From the NCBI GenBank assembly GCA_002483445.1, contig DLHY01000166.1:67186-131185 (forward strand): DNA of 64,000 bases, read 5' to 3'. Below are positions 33,141 through 41,429 of the stretch, piece by piece. Positions within the stretch are counted from its first letter, which is position 1, and every line of letters starts with the position of its first letter. Source of the DNA: Blastocatellia bacterium UBA7656. Its GTDB lineage: Bacteria > Acidobacteriota > Blastocatellia > UBA7656. The position numbers were made by a program, and so were the translations under genes. The notes under the pieces are model-generated. The model ran no database searches and had not been told where the DNA came from. It saw only the letters and a list, made by a program, of their open reading frames with translations.

Positions 33141-33675
33141 ATTCACGTCCGGCGCGGTCTTCGCGCACTATCCGTTGAGCTTCGTTGAGAGTGAAGCTCG
33201 TCACCTGAAGCGCGAGCAGCAGTTTGCGCTTCGCTTCAAGTCCTTCTCTTCTTTCCTCGCGCGCGGCGATCAAACGGTCTTGATTGACTCGCGCTTTCGG
33301 CTTGCGATTGACCAGGCGCGGCCTCGCATCTTTGTCTGGCGGAGCGACTTTTTCAGGCGGATTTATCGGCTGCTGTTCCTGCTGCTCAGGCGCGGGCGTT
33401 TTTTCCTGCTGCCTGGTTGCCTGTCGATCATCCGTCTGTCGCGACTTCTGATAGCCGATCACGCCGATCACTATCAAAAGCAGCGCGGCTGCTCCTATCG
33501 CGGCCCAGCGAATCAGGGGCGGCTCGAACATCAGAAAAAATCTTCGCCGCCAACCGGGCTTCGCCTGCGCCGTCGGCGATTGCGCGGTTACGCGCTGCAT
33601 CACCCGATCAACGAAATCAGGCGAAGGTTCTTCGCGGCCAAACGCCTTTCTCAGTTCATCATCAAGATGTCTCAT
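33139..33675 (-). CDS. probable anti-sigma factor, single membrane span
   Basis: A 178-residue protein. The N-terminal cytoplasmic part MRHLDDELRKAFGREEPSPDFVDRVMQRV resembles short zinc-free anti-sigma domains. One membrane segment lies at about residues 58-78 (WAAIGAAALLLIVIGVIGYQ). The outside part is Q/P/K rich, then helical and basic up to ITSFTLNEAQRIVREDRAGRE. Its start overlaps the stop of the sigma factor gene (ATGA), the standard layout for an ECF sigma factor and its inhibitor. No HxxxCxxC zinc motif is present. The assignment rests on position and topology. Confidence 0.65.
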   Translation of the reverse strand: MRHLDDELRKAFGREEPSPDFVDRVMQRVTAQSPTAQAKPGWRRRFFLMFEPPLIRWAAIGAAALLLIVIGVIGYQKSRQTDDRQATRQQEKTPAPEQQEQQPINPPEKVAPPDKDARPRLVNRKPKARVNQDRLIAAREERREGLEAKRKLLLALQVTSFTLNEAQRIVREDRAGRE

Positions 33676-34223
33676 ACTACTTCTCCATAACAGCGCGACA
33701 GTTTTTCGCGCAGCATCGCAAGTGATCGTCGCAGGTGGCTCTTTACGGTATTGAGCGGCATATCGAGCGCGCGAGCGATCTCGCTCGGCTCCATGTCTTC
33801 CGTGTAGCGAAGCACGACGACCATCCTGGCCTTTTCCGGCAGCGAGTCGACCATTCGCCTGAGCTTTTCGCTCAACATAGGATCGGATGTCGAAATCGCG
33901 GCCACAGGCTCAGGCATGTCTTCGAGGCTGACCTGCGGGCGGACTTTCTGACGCCGCGACTGATCTATGCAGCGATGCCCCGTCACCTTGCGCAGCCAGA
34001 ATGTGAGGTGGGCTGGAGACTTGATCGAAGAAAGATTTTGATGGAGGTGAAGGAACACTTCCTGAGAAAGTTCCTCCGCCAGCGCCCGGTCACGCAAAAA
34101 GTGATAAGCCAGTGAGAAGACCATTCCCTGGTGCTCGCGCACTATCCTGGCAAAGGCAAGGTGATCTCCTCCGGCCGCTTTTGCCAGCGCCTCCTCCAAC
34201 CGCTCGCTTGTCTCCTTCTCCAA
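33672..34223 (-). CDS. ECF-type RNA polymerase sigma factor
   Basis: A 183-residue sigma-70 family factor. Region 2 is at about residues 20-90 (FARIVREHQGMVFSLAYHFLRDRALAEELSQEVFLHLHQNL, with LTFWLRKVTGHRCIDQSRR), and region 4 at about 125-178 (SLPEKARMVVVLRYTEDMEPSEIARALDMPLNTVKSHLRRSLAML), an intact helix-turn-helix. There is no region 1 or 3, so it is an ECF type. It heads the operon with an overlapping membrane anti-sigma gene and two DUF4252 genes. ECF operons are usually autoregulated; I did not find a clear promoter motif upstream, where tandem repeats fill the region. Confidence 0.93.
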   Translation of the reverse strand: MEKETSERLEEALAKAAGGDHLAFARIVREHQGMVFSLAYHFLRDRALAEELSQEVFLHLHQNLSSIKSPAHLTFWLRKVTGHRCIDQSRRQKVRPQVSLEDMPEPVAAISTSDPMLSEKLRRMVDSLPEKARMVVVLRYTEDMEPSEIARALDMPLNTVKSHLRRSLAMLREKLSRCYGEVV

Positions 34224-34307
34224 ACCTTTAAGTCCTTCCCCACCCCACCGATGGTAAGTACGCAGTACGGGGATGAATCGAATGCAACTTTTTTAGATTA
34301 ACACGGG

Positions 34308-34424
34308 AAGTGAAGAGGTGAAGGGTGAAGAGGTGAAGCGGTGAAGAGGTGAAGGGGTGAAGCGATGAGAGGGAGTTGAAATCCTATCACCTGTTCACCT
34401 TATCACCTCTTCACCTCTTCATCA
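34308..34424. repeat. inverted pair of GGTGAAGA tandem repeats
   Basis: GTGAAGAGGTGAAGGGTGAA and variants at 34308-34372, then TATCACCTGTTCACCTTATC and CACCTCTTCACCTCTTC at 34384-34424. It shares its unit with the block at 5010 but in a new arrangement. The right arm ends near the stop codon of the next gene. Confidence 0.75.
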
Positions 34425-34904
34425 TCGGAGCGCGACCTGAGCGGAACTGAGCGCGGAATCGATATCGCGCGCGGCCAGTCGGCGCGGAGAGTAACGGACT
34501 TCAAGCCCCTTGTTTTTCGCCTGAATCTGACCGTTGGGGCCGAGAGTCAGGAGCGCGCTGTTAGTCATACCTCTGTAAGCGCCGTTGATCGCAAGAACCC
34601 ACACTCCTTCCTGCGGCCACTGCCGACGGATCGCATAGACGCCTGCGCCTCTGTGAGCAAGCTCAAGTTTGATCGAGCGTCGCTCGCCTCGCACTATCCC
34701 TTCGGCGGTTGCCACCATCTCGGCGTCGTCGGGAACCTGACAGCCGAAAGTTCTTACAATCAGGACTGCTCCCTGCGTTTCCTTCGAATCAGGAGTTTCG
34801 ACTCGCAGTTGAAAGCCTCCGGCCATAGACACGGTCGCTGCCGTGAGGCTGGCAAGAATGCTCATCCAGAATGGCGAATATTTTCTGATCGGTCGTCCGG
34901 ACAT
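34422..34904 (-). CDS. hypothetical exported protein
   Basis: A 160-residue protein with a possible signal peptide (FWMSILASLTAATVSMAGG, residues 12-30). The mature part is beta-rich: FQLRVETPDSKETQGAVLIVRTFGCQVPDDAEMVATAEGIV, then AGVYAIRRQWPQEGVWVLAINGAYRGMTNSALLTLGPNG. I do not recognise a family. AAGGAGG lies 8 bases before the ATG, so it is translated. A perfect hairpin, GCGCAAGC / GCTTGCGC (34919-34936), sits in its leader. It is isolated on the minus strand between a sigma operon and a divergent acyltransferase gene. Confidence 0.65.
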   Translation of the reverse strand: MSGRPIRKYSPFWMSILASLTAATVSMAGGFQLRVETPDSKETQGAVLIVRTFGCQVPDDAEMVATAEGIVRGERRSIKLELAHRGAGVYAIRRQWPQEGVWVLAINGAYRGMTNSALLTLGPNGQIQAKNKGLEVRYSPRRLAARDIDSALSSAQVALR

Positions 34905-35146
34905 AGATATACCTCCTTGAGCGCAAGCGGGCTTGCGCGCGTTGGTCGTTATTATTTCAGGGCTTGCCCCTGCGGTGTTTGAAAAACTTCGGCTCAGTCC
35001 TTGCCGCTATCTGAGCGATTGTTCTCGACTCGGACATTAGACGGGCAGGCCGGATTTTTTCTTCACTATTTTTTCGTCTCATTTTTTTCTTCTCGCATGA
35101 AAAAAGCCGGGCGTGATAGTCTGCGCCTGTTTGGGGAGGAAAGAGC

Positions 35147-36169
35147 ATGAGCGCACTTCGGGAATTCGCCGAAAGATGGGGCCGTCGCATTGTGACGGTT
35201 CCGCTTTATCTCGCTCTTTGCGCGCTCGTCGTCTGCTCGCTGCCGCTCACTCTTTTGATCGCCGCTACGCTCGACCTTGCGCGAGGAAAGAGATGGCCGC
35301 TCGTCCGCGCGATTTCGTTCGTCGCCCTTTATCTCTGCTGCGAATCGGCGGGGATAATCGCGAGTTTTTTTATCTGGCTCGCCTGTTTGGGAGCCGGTCG
35401 AGAGCGATTCCTGCGGCAAAACTTCAATCTTCAACGATGGTGGGCGGGTTCGCTCTACAAAGGCGCGCGCCGCTTGTTCGACCTTCGCATCCTCGATGAA
35501 GGAGCCGAAGTTGCGGGCGGCGGGCCTCTGCTTATCTTTCTTCGTCACGCAAGTCTGGCCGACACGCTCTTTCCGGCTGTGTTCATCTCGAATGCGCACG
35601 GCATTCGTTTGAAGTATGCGCTCAAGCGCGAACTGCTCTGGGATCCGTGCATCGATATTGTCGGGAATCGACTTGAAAATCGTTTCCTTCGCCGCGGGCC
35701 GGGAGACGCCGAGCGAGTCGGGGAACTGATGGAAAATCTCGCCTCCGATGAAGGCGTGATCATTTATCCTGAAGGCACGCGCTTTCGAGAGGCGAAGCGT
35801 GAGCGCATACTTGAAAAGCTTTCGCAAACGCTCGACGCGGATTTATTCGAGAAGGCAAAAGCATTTCGCAACGTGTTGCCTCCGAGACCGGGCGGGCCTC
35901 TGGCATTGCTTGAAAAAAACGAAGGGGCCGATATCATCTTTTGCGCGCACACAGGACTGGAGAGCGTCGTCGATCTGAGAGACATTCTGCGCGGCACGCT
36001 CATCTCTCGCGCGATTCGCGTCCGCTTCTGGCGAGTGGAGTTCGAAGCGATACCGAAAGGTCGCGATAAACAGTTGCGCTGGCTCTATGACGAGTGGGCG
36101 AAAGTAGACCTCTGGATTGGCGAGCAGAAAGCAAGTTTGATAGAAGATAGGCAGCACGCAGTGAGATAA
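35147..36169 (+). CDS. PlsC-type 1-acylglycerol-3-phosphate acyltransferase
   Basis: A 340-residue membrane-bound acyltransferase. Two hydrophobic segments at the N terminus (about 15-45 and 60-85) anchor it. The HX4D motif is RHASLAD (His134, Asp139), and YPEGTR at 207-212 is the acyl-acceptor motif. It would transfer an acyl group to a lysophosphatidic acid-like acceptor; the protein is longer than minimal PlsC, and the substrate may differ. The ATG has GGGGAGGAAAGAG upstream. It is followed by a DUF1295 gene on the same strand, and a double hairpin at 36192-36256 lies between them. Confidence 0.82.
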   Translation: MSALREFAERWGRRIVTVPLYLALCALVVCSLPLTLLIAATLDLARGKRWPLVRAISFVALYLCCESAGIIASFFIWLACLGAGRERFLRQNFNLQRWWAGSLYKGARRLFDLRILDEGAEVAGGGPLLIFLRHASLADTLFPAVFISNAHGIRLKYALKRELLWDPCIDIVGNRLENRFLRRGPGDAERVGELMENLASDEGVIIYPEGTRFREAKRERILEKLSQTLDADLFEKAKAFRNVLPPRPGGPLALLEKNEGADIIFCAHTGLESVVDLRDILRGTLISRAIRVRFWRVEFEAIPKGRDKQLRWLYDEWAKVDLWIGEQKASLIEDRQHAVR

Positions 36170-36191
36170 TTTTTCATGGAGTTTTGATGTA

Positions 36192-36256
36192 GCGCGACCT
36201 GGCAGGTCGCGCGCGGAAAGTACGACGATAGTGGAACACGCAGGCTGGCAGCCTGC
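36192..36256. repeat. two adjacent CTG-G-CAG hairpins
   Basis: GCGCGACCTG-G-CAGGTCGCGC (36192-36212) and GCAGGCTG-G-CAGCCTGC (36240-36256) stand 27 bases apart, separated by CGCGGAAAGTACGA, a module also seen at 13706-13812. The apex CTGGCAG is shared although the stems differ. Confidence 0.7.
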
Positions 36257-36282
36257 TATACCTCGTCTGAGGAGAAATAGCA

Positions 36283-37077
36283 TTGGATCAGACACCGACT
36301 TTGATGATAGTGACGGCGGTCGCGGTAGCGGCATCGATGATTTTGATGTGGGCATTGAGTCTCGCGCTCAGGGACGCCAGCATCGTCGATATTTTCTGGG
36401 GCGCGGGATTCGTCATCATCGCTTTGGTGAGTTACTTTTTCACCGAAGGCTTCAGCGGGCGAAAGATTTTGATTCTTGCGCTCGTCGCTGTGTGGGGATT
36501 GAGGCTGGCGCTGCACATTTTCTTTCGCAATCGAGGCAAGGGAGAAGATCATCGCTATCAGGCGATGCGGAGGCGGCACGGTTCTCGGTTCTGGATAGTG
36601 AGTCTCTACACGGTGTTCGCGTTTCAGGGCGTTTTGATGTGGGTCATCTCTTTACCGATTCAGATCGCGCAGGTATCGAAGACGCCTGATCGATTCACTC
36701 TGTTTGATTATCTCGGTGTCGCGGTTTGGACTGTCGGGTTTTTCTTCGAGTCGGTGGGCGACTGGCAACTCAAGCGATTCAAGTCCGATCCGGCGAACAA
36801 GGGAAAAGTGATGGATCGAGGGTTGTGGGCCTACACCCGTCATCCGAATTATTTCGGAGACGCGACCATTTGGTGGGGTTATTTTCTGATCGCCCTTTCG
36901 GCTGATCTCGGGGTGTGGACTCTGGCGAGTCCTTTGATTATGACTTTTCTGCTGATGAAAGTTTCGGGCGTGGCATTGCTCGAAAAATCCCTCGCGAAAA
37001 CAAAGCCTGAATATCAGGACTATGTTCGCCGCACGAGCGCCTTTTTCCCGTGGTCGCCAAAGAAACGACGGGGGTGA
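36283..37077 (+). CDS. DUF1295 family membrane protein (steroid 5-alpha-reductase-like)
   Basis: A 264-residue protein with six or seven hydrophobic segments, for example MIVTAVAVAASMILMWAL, ILILALVAVWGLRLALHIFF and FEGLMKV-like LIMTFLLMKVSGVALLEKSL. The signature YTRHPNYFGDATIWWGYFL and GEDHRYQAMRRRHG is typical of DUF1295, related to the steroid 5-alpha-reductase/isoprenylcysteine methyltransferase fold, so it may reduce or modify a lipid. The start is TTG with GAGGAG nine bases upstream; other starts would cut the first span. The reaction is unknown. Confidence 0.85.
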   Translation: MDQTPTLMIVTAVAVAASMILMWALSLALRDASIVDIFWGAGFVIIALVSYFFTEGFSGRKILILALVAVWGLRLALHIFFRNRGKGEDHRYQAMRRRHGSRFWIVSLYTVFAFQGVLMWVISLPIQIAQVSKTPDRFTLFDYLGVAVWTVGFFFESVGDWQLKRFKSDPANKGKVMDRGLWAYTRHPNYFGDATIWWGYFLIALSADLGVWTLASPLIMTFLLMKVSGVALLEKSLAKTKPEYQDYVRRTSAFFPWSPKKRRG

Positions 37078-37089
37078 CGAGTACGCCGA

Positions 37090-37929
37090 TCATTTTATTT
37101 TGAACGTCTGATCGTCGACTTTTTCCTGGTGAGATATTTCGCTGACCTTCAAAGTCCAGTCGAGCATCGTCGAGCCATTCGAGGTCTGAATGCTGATTCG
37201 TTGTTTGTAATAATGCGGAAGCGTGATGCCGTCAACCTCGCGGAATTCGTCGAAGTCTTCGCTTAACGTGTAATAGCTCTCCTGAATCCTCGTCGAATCA
37301 TCCGGGCCGACGCCGATCCTCGCGCCGATCTCGAATTTATAAACGGTGTGCACATGTCGGAACGTCTCATCGAAATACAAGGTCACTCGCAGGTCGGGCG
37401 ATCCTTTGCGCTGGCGATAACGCAGTTCGTGAAGCTGGCGACCATCGATTTTTTTCAACCCTGTATATTCGAGTTTAGGCTGTTTCTCCTCAAGTCTTAG
37501 AAGCGACCATGCGGTCGAAAGCGTTCCGCCGATGAGTCCTTCCCGCAGAGGGAGGCTTTGCTGATCGAGAAACTGACTGAGGTTGGATCGCTGACCCTGC
37601 GGCAGAAACCCTGTAGCAGAGCGTTCGCCGTCAAAGACCATCTGTTCAAACGGGTATTCGGTGGTGGGGAAGCGGATGACGTAGATGAATTTCGGCCCGG
37701 ATGAAATCATCACGCCTTTTCCATCGAGTTGCGCCGCCGTGCCTATGAGCCGGACGAGTCTGACCGGCCCTGTGAGGGCGCGAGTCTTAAATGACGCGAT
37801 AGCTTCCTGGCTCCCTATAGTCTTGATGTGATTTGCAATCAACTCTTCGGCAGTGAGCTTTTTGTTTTGCCCCGTGGCGATCATAGTCAACATAGCGACG
37901 AGCGCGGCGGATCGTTTGAAGAAAAGCAT
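37090..37929 (-). CDS. exported LolA-like outer-membrane lipoprotein-sorting protein, putative
   Basis: A 279-residue exported protein. After a short hydrophobic start (MLFFKRSAALVAMLTMIATG) comes LTAEELIANHIKTIGSQEAIASFKTRALTGPVRL, then beta strands such as GVMISSGPKFIYVIRFP, PFEQMVFDGERSATGFLPQG and YRQRKGSPDLRVTLYFDETFRHVHTVYKFEI, with VDGITLPHYYKQRI near the end. The order matches LolA/LolB-like folds, in which a half-barrel binds a lipid chain, but the similarity is only at the pattern level. Convergent with DUF1295. Confidence 0.5.
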   Translation of the reverse strand: MLFFKRSAALVAMLTMIATGQNKKLTAEELIANHIKTIGSQEAIASFKTRALTGPVRLVRLIGTAAQLDGKGVMISSGPKFIYVIRFPTTEYPFEQMVFDGERSATGFLPQGQRSNLSQFLDQQSLPLREGLIGGTLSTAWSLLRLEEKQPKLEYTGLKKIDGRQLHELRYRQRKGSPDLRVTLYFDETFRHVHTVYKFEIGARIGVGPDDSTRIQESYYTLSEDFDEFREVDGITLPHYYKQRISIQTSNGSTMLDWTLKVSEISHQEKVDDQTFKIK

Positions 37930-37947
37930 TTCATCCTCCTCCGAAAA

Positions 37948-38020
37948 GTCAGGAGTCAGGAGGTGACAGGTTACAGGTTACAGGCCCGGAAATTTCCCCC
38001 CTGTAACCTGTAACCTGTTC
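37948..38020. repeat. inverted pair of ACAGGTT tandem repeats
   Basis: AGGTGACAGGTTACAGGTTACAGG region (37960-37984) faces CCTGTAACCTGTAACCTGTT (38000-38020) with a 15-base loop. GTCAGGAGTCAGG (37948-37960) precedes it. It lies between divergent genes. Confidence 0.75.
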
Positions 38021-38225
38021 CCTCTACTGACCGCCGACCACTGCGTTCTAATCGGTTGCGGCGGGTTTGTCAACGCCCAGCAGGAAAAATCCCGGTTGTT
38101 TATTGTCTCGCTATACGGCTAAACTGATTCGCTTTTGGTGTGACCTGAGAGCCTCGGTTTTCGTATCAGCCAGCGCCGTATTGACTCAAGTTCTAAAAAA
38201 CCAATCAGGCGAAAGGATTCTCAAG

Positions 38226-41168
38226 ATGAAAGGAAGATTCACCATCCTGCGCGCACTCACTCTATGCGTTATTGCATCACTCGTCGCCAGCCCCCTGGCG
38301 CTGGCTCAGGGGCCTCCGCAACAGCAGCCCCAGAGGCCGCCGGTCAATCAGTCGGATGATCCGCTCCTGAAACCTTTTCGCTGGCGTGCCATCGGCCCGG
38401 CCAGCATGGGAGGCCGAATAGATGACCTGGCCGTCGTCGAAAGCAACCCTTATATCTTCTATATCGGCGCGGCAACGGGCGGCGTGTGGAAGACGACGAA
38501 CAACGGCACAACCTTCGAGCCGATCTTCGACACCTACCCGGTATCATCGATAGGCGATCTGGCCGTCTCTCAGTCCGATCCCAACCAAGTGTGGGTCGGA
38601 ACGGGAGAGCCTAACAACAGGCAAAGCTCTTCGTTCGGCGACGGCATATACAAATCCACCGACGCGGGCAAGACTTTCACCAACGTCGGGCTGCGCGACA
38701 GTCAAACCATCGCTCGCGTCGTCATCGATCCGAAAGACAACAACACTGTCTATGTTGCGGTTCTCGGCCATCTGTTCGGGCCTAACAAGGAGCGCGGCGT
38801 CTATAAAACCACAGACGGCGGCAAGACATGGGCTAACGTCAAATTCATCGATGAAGACACGGGCTTTACCGACATCGTAATCGATCCGGCAGACAGCAAA
38901 ATTCTTTATGCGGCTTCATATCAGCGCCGCCGCACGCCTTGGGGCTACAATGGCGGCGGGCCGGGCAGCGCGATGTGGAAGACGACCGACGCCGGAAAGA
39001 CGTGGGCGAAGGTCGAAGGCAACGGATGGCCTGCGGGCCTGCTGGGTCGCGTAGGTCTTGATGTTTCGCGCTCGAATCCGAATGTCGTCTATGCGCAGAT
39101 CGAAGTAGGCCCAAGCCCCGGCACGGGAGGCGGCGAGGAGACTCCTGGCGGAGGGCGAGGTCCAGGCGCACAGGGACAACCCGGTCAGCAGCAGCCCAGT
39201 CAACCGCCTGTGGCTGACCCTGCAAGATCGGGCGTGTGGCGCTCGAACGACAAGGGCAAGACCTGGCAGGTGATGAGCAACAACAACAATCGCCCGATGT
39301 ACTACTCGCAGATCAGAGTCGATCCGAAAACCGATCAGATCATTTACACCTGCGGAGCGCCGTTTCATAAATCCACCGACGGCGGCAAAACTTTCAAAGT
39401 CGTTCAGGGCATCGCTCACTCGGATCATCACGCCGTCTGGATCAATCCGGCAAACAACAACCATCTCGTCATAGGCAACGACGGCGGGCTTGATATCAGT
39501 TACGATCAGGGCGATACGTGGGAGTTCGTCAACACCATGGCGATGGCGCAGTTTTATGCCATCGGCGTCGATATGCGCAAGCCTTATTATGTCTACGGAG
39601 GATTGCAGGACAACGGAAGCTGGGGCGGGCCGTCTCAGACTCGAAATCCGGCGGGCATAACAAACGCTGACTGGTTCCGCGTGGGCGGAGGCGACGGCTT
39701 CTATACACAGATCGATCCGACGGATCACAACACGGTTTACGTCGAATCGCAGGGCGGCGCGGTTCAGCGACTCGATCTGAGAACCGGTCGCAGCGTTTCG
39801 ATACGCCCGCGAGCGGCCCGCGCTCGACCTCAACCTAATCCGCAGGCGAATCCGCAGAACCCGGATCAGGGAGGAGGGCGGCAGGCTCAACAGCTACAGG
39901 CGAATCCGCAGGCATTCTTAGGGCCGCAGACTTCCAACATAGTTCCTGAACCTCCTCCAGGCGAGCAGTATCGCTTCAACTGGAACATGCCCATCCACAT
40001 CTCGCCGCATAATCCGCGAACCATCTATGTCGCGGCGAACAAGTTCTTCAAATCCGTAGACCGGGGCGATACCTGGACAGCAAGCCCTGATCTGACCAAA
40101 CAAATCGACCGCAACAAGCTGCCGATCATGGGCGTTGCGGGAGACAAACCCATGGCGTCGAAGCACGATGGCACGGGCAACTACGGCAACATCACGACCC
40201 TTGCCGAATCGCCCGCGCTTCCCGGCCTGTTGTGGGTCGGAACCGATGACGGCAATGTTCAGGTGAGCCGCGACGGGGGGGCTACGTGGACGAACGTGGC
40301 GAAGAATATCACGGGCATTCCTGACACGCATCAGGTCTCGCGCGTCGCGCCATCGCGCTTCGACGCCGCGACCTGCTATGTGACTATCGATGGCCATCGC
40401 TCGAACGATCACAAGCCTTATGTCTTCGTCACCCGCGACTATGGCGCGACGTGGAAATCTATCGCCAGCAATCTGCCCATGGGCAACGTCAACGTCATCT
40501 GCGAAGACACGAAGAACAAAAATCTGCTTTATCTGGGAACCGAGTATGCTCTGTATGTTTCGCTCGACGGCGGAATGATGTGGAAGCGATTTATGACCGG
40601 GCTTCCGACCGTGCGAATAGATGACATACTGGTGCATCCGCGCGACAACGATCTGGTAGTCGGCACGCACGGGCGCGGCATTTACATACTCGACGACATC
40701 ACGCCTCTTCAACAGCTTTCTGAAAAGGTGATGAGCGCCGATGCGCATCTCTTCGACGCGCGGGCGGGAGTGCAGTGGCTTCAGGACGCAACATTGAGCC
40801 GCTACATCGGCGGAGCCAAACATTTCCGCGCACAGAATCCGCCTCCCGGCACAGCGATCAGTTATTACCTGAAATCGGCTGTGACGGATGATGTAAAAAT
40901 CGCCATCTCGGACGTGACGGGAAAAGTCATCCGCACAATGGACGGAACTAAGGACGCGGGGATCAATCGCGTGCAGTGGAACCTCCGTGGCGATCCGCCC
41001 CCGCGACCTGCTGGCGGCGGCGGCAGAGGAGGAGGCGGCGGCGGATTCGGGCAAGGCGGATTCGGCGCTCCCCCGCTCGATCCGGGAACTTATCTGGTCA
41101 AGCTGACGGTCGGCGCCAAGGAGTTCACCACGAAAGTCGAAGTCGAAGCCGACACCTATATGAAGTGA
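38226..41168 (+). CDS. secreted VPS10/sortilin-like BNR-repeat protein
   Basis: A 980-residue exported protein. A signal peptide (MKGRFTILRALTLCVIASLVASPLALA) is followed by a proline/glutamine-rich linker. Many BNR (Asp-box) repeats of the sortilin/VPS10 type follow: KSTDAGKTFTNVG, KTTDGGKTWANV, KTTDAGKTWAKVEG, KSTDGGKTFKVVQG, SYDQGDTWEF and SVDRGDTWTAS, forming a large propeller. A Q/P/G-rich disordered stretch lies around residues 520-560. The C terminus (after GRGIYILDD) has a FlgD-like Ig fold (KVIRTMDGTKDAGINRVQWNLRG). Such proteins are common in Acidobacteriota and are often annotated as glycosyl hydrolase; the activity is unproven. The ATG at 38226 is chosen because the signal peptide begins there. 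A strong terminator follows. Confidence 0.88.
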   Translation: MKGRFTILRALTLCVIASLVASPLALAQGPPQQQPQRPPVNQSDDPLLKPFRWRAIGPASMGGRIDDLAVVESNPYIFYIGAATGGVWKTTNNGTTFEPIFDTYPVSSIGDLAVSQSDPNQVWVGTGEPNNRQSSSFGDGIYKSTDAGKTFTNVGLRDSQTIARVVIDPKDNNTVYVAVLGHLFGPNKERGVYKTTDGGKTWANVKFIDEDTGFTDIVIDPADSKILYAASYQRRRTPWGYNGGGPGSAMWKTTDAGKTWAKVEGNGWPAGLLGRVGLDVSRSNPNVVYAQIEVGPSPGTGGGEETPGGGRGPGAQGQPGQQQPSQPPVADPARSGVWRSNDKGKTWQVMSNNNNRPMYYSQIRVDPKTDQIIYTCGAPFHKSTDGGKTFKVVQGIAHSDHHAVWINPANNNHLVIGNDGGLDISYDQGDTWEFVNTMAMAQFYAIGVDMRKPYYVYGGLQDNGSWGGPSQTRNPAGITNADWFRVGGGDGFYTQIDPTDHNTVYVESQGGAVQRLDLRTGRSVSIRPRAARARPQPNPQANPQNPDQGGGRQAQQLQANPQAFLGPQTSNIVPEPPPGEQYRFNWNMPIHISPHNPRTIYVAANKFFKSVDRGDTWTASPDLTKQIDRNKLPIMGVAGDKPMASKHDGTGNYGNITTLAESPALPGLLWVGTDDGNVQVSRDGGATWTNVAKNITGIPDTHQVSRVAPSRFDAATCYVTIDGHRSNDHKPYVFVTRDYGATWKSIASNLPMGNVNVICEDTKNKNLLYLGTEYALYVSLDGGMMWKRFMTGLPTVRIDDILVHPRDNDLVVGTHGRGIYILDDITPLQQLSEKVMSADAHLFDARAGVQWLQDATLSRYIGGAKHFRAQNPPPGTAISYYLKSAVTDDVKIAISDVTGKVIRTMDGTKDAGINRVQWNLRGDPPPRPAGGGGRGGGGGGFGQGGFGAPPLDPGTYLVKLTVGAKEFTTKVEVEADTYMK

Positions 41169-41214
41169 TGAGTGGTAATTACTCAGCCGCGTTGTTGGCA
41201 AGGTTGATTCTCCT

Positions 41215-41272
41215 CGTCGCGCGAGTGACGGTTGAACCTTGTAAACAATATTCAATCGTCGCTCGCGCGACG
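41215..41272. repeat. long inverted repeat after the VPS10-like gene
   Basis: Arms of about 22 bases (CGTCGCGCGAGTGACGGTTG at 41215 and its near-complement TTCAATCGTCGCTCGCGCG at 41251) with a 14-base loop, 47 bases after the stop codon. There are two mismatches. It may be an upstream part of the termination region. Confidence 0.6.
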
Positions 41273-41365
41273 CGATGAAGGATCATTAGCGCAGGCTCTA
41301 TAGAACGTGCCTCCAATCAACCGTCCCTACAAGACGAAAGCTGAATCGATCATCCGGTCAATCCG

Positions 41366-41396
41366 AAGGCAGCCCGCGCGGGCTGCCTTTCTTTTT
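41366..41396 (+). terminator. rho-independent terminator
   Basis: AAGGCAGCCCGCGCGGGCTG... forms a perfect stem (AAGGCAGCCCG / CGGGCTGCCTT) directly followed by CTTTTT. It ends transcription of the VPS10-like gene and isolates the kinase gene at 41430. Confidence 0.93.
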
Positions 41397-41429
41397 AATG
41401 GCGGCTGTCGTGATGTAAACTGAAAACCG

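Noticed and set aside
38067..38225. An upstream extension of the VPS10-like gene by 53 codons
   Set aside because: The ATG at 38226 starts a normal signal peptide; the extension would place it inside the protein.
39918..41255. A 445-codon open frame on the minus strand opposite the VPS10-like gene
   Set aside because: Same explanation: the plus strand encodes a protein with clear BNR repeats, and the minus frame has no domain or start signal.
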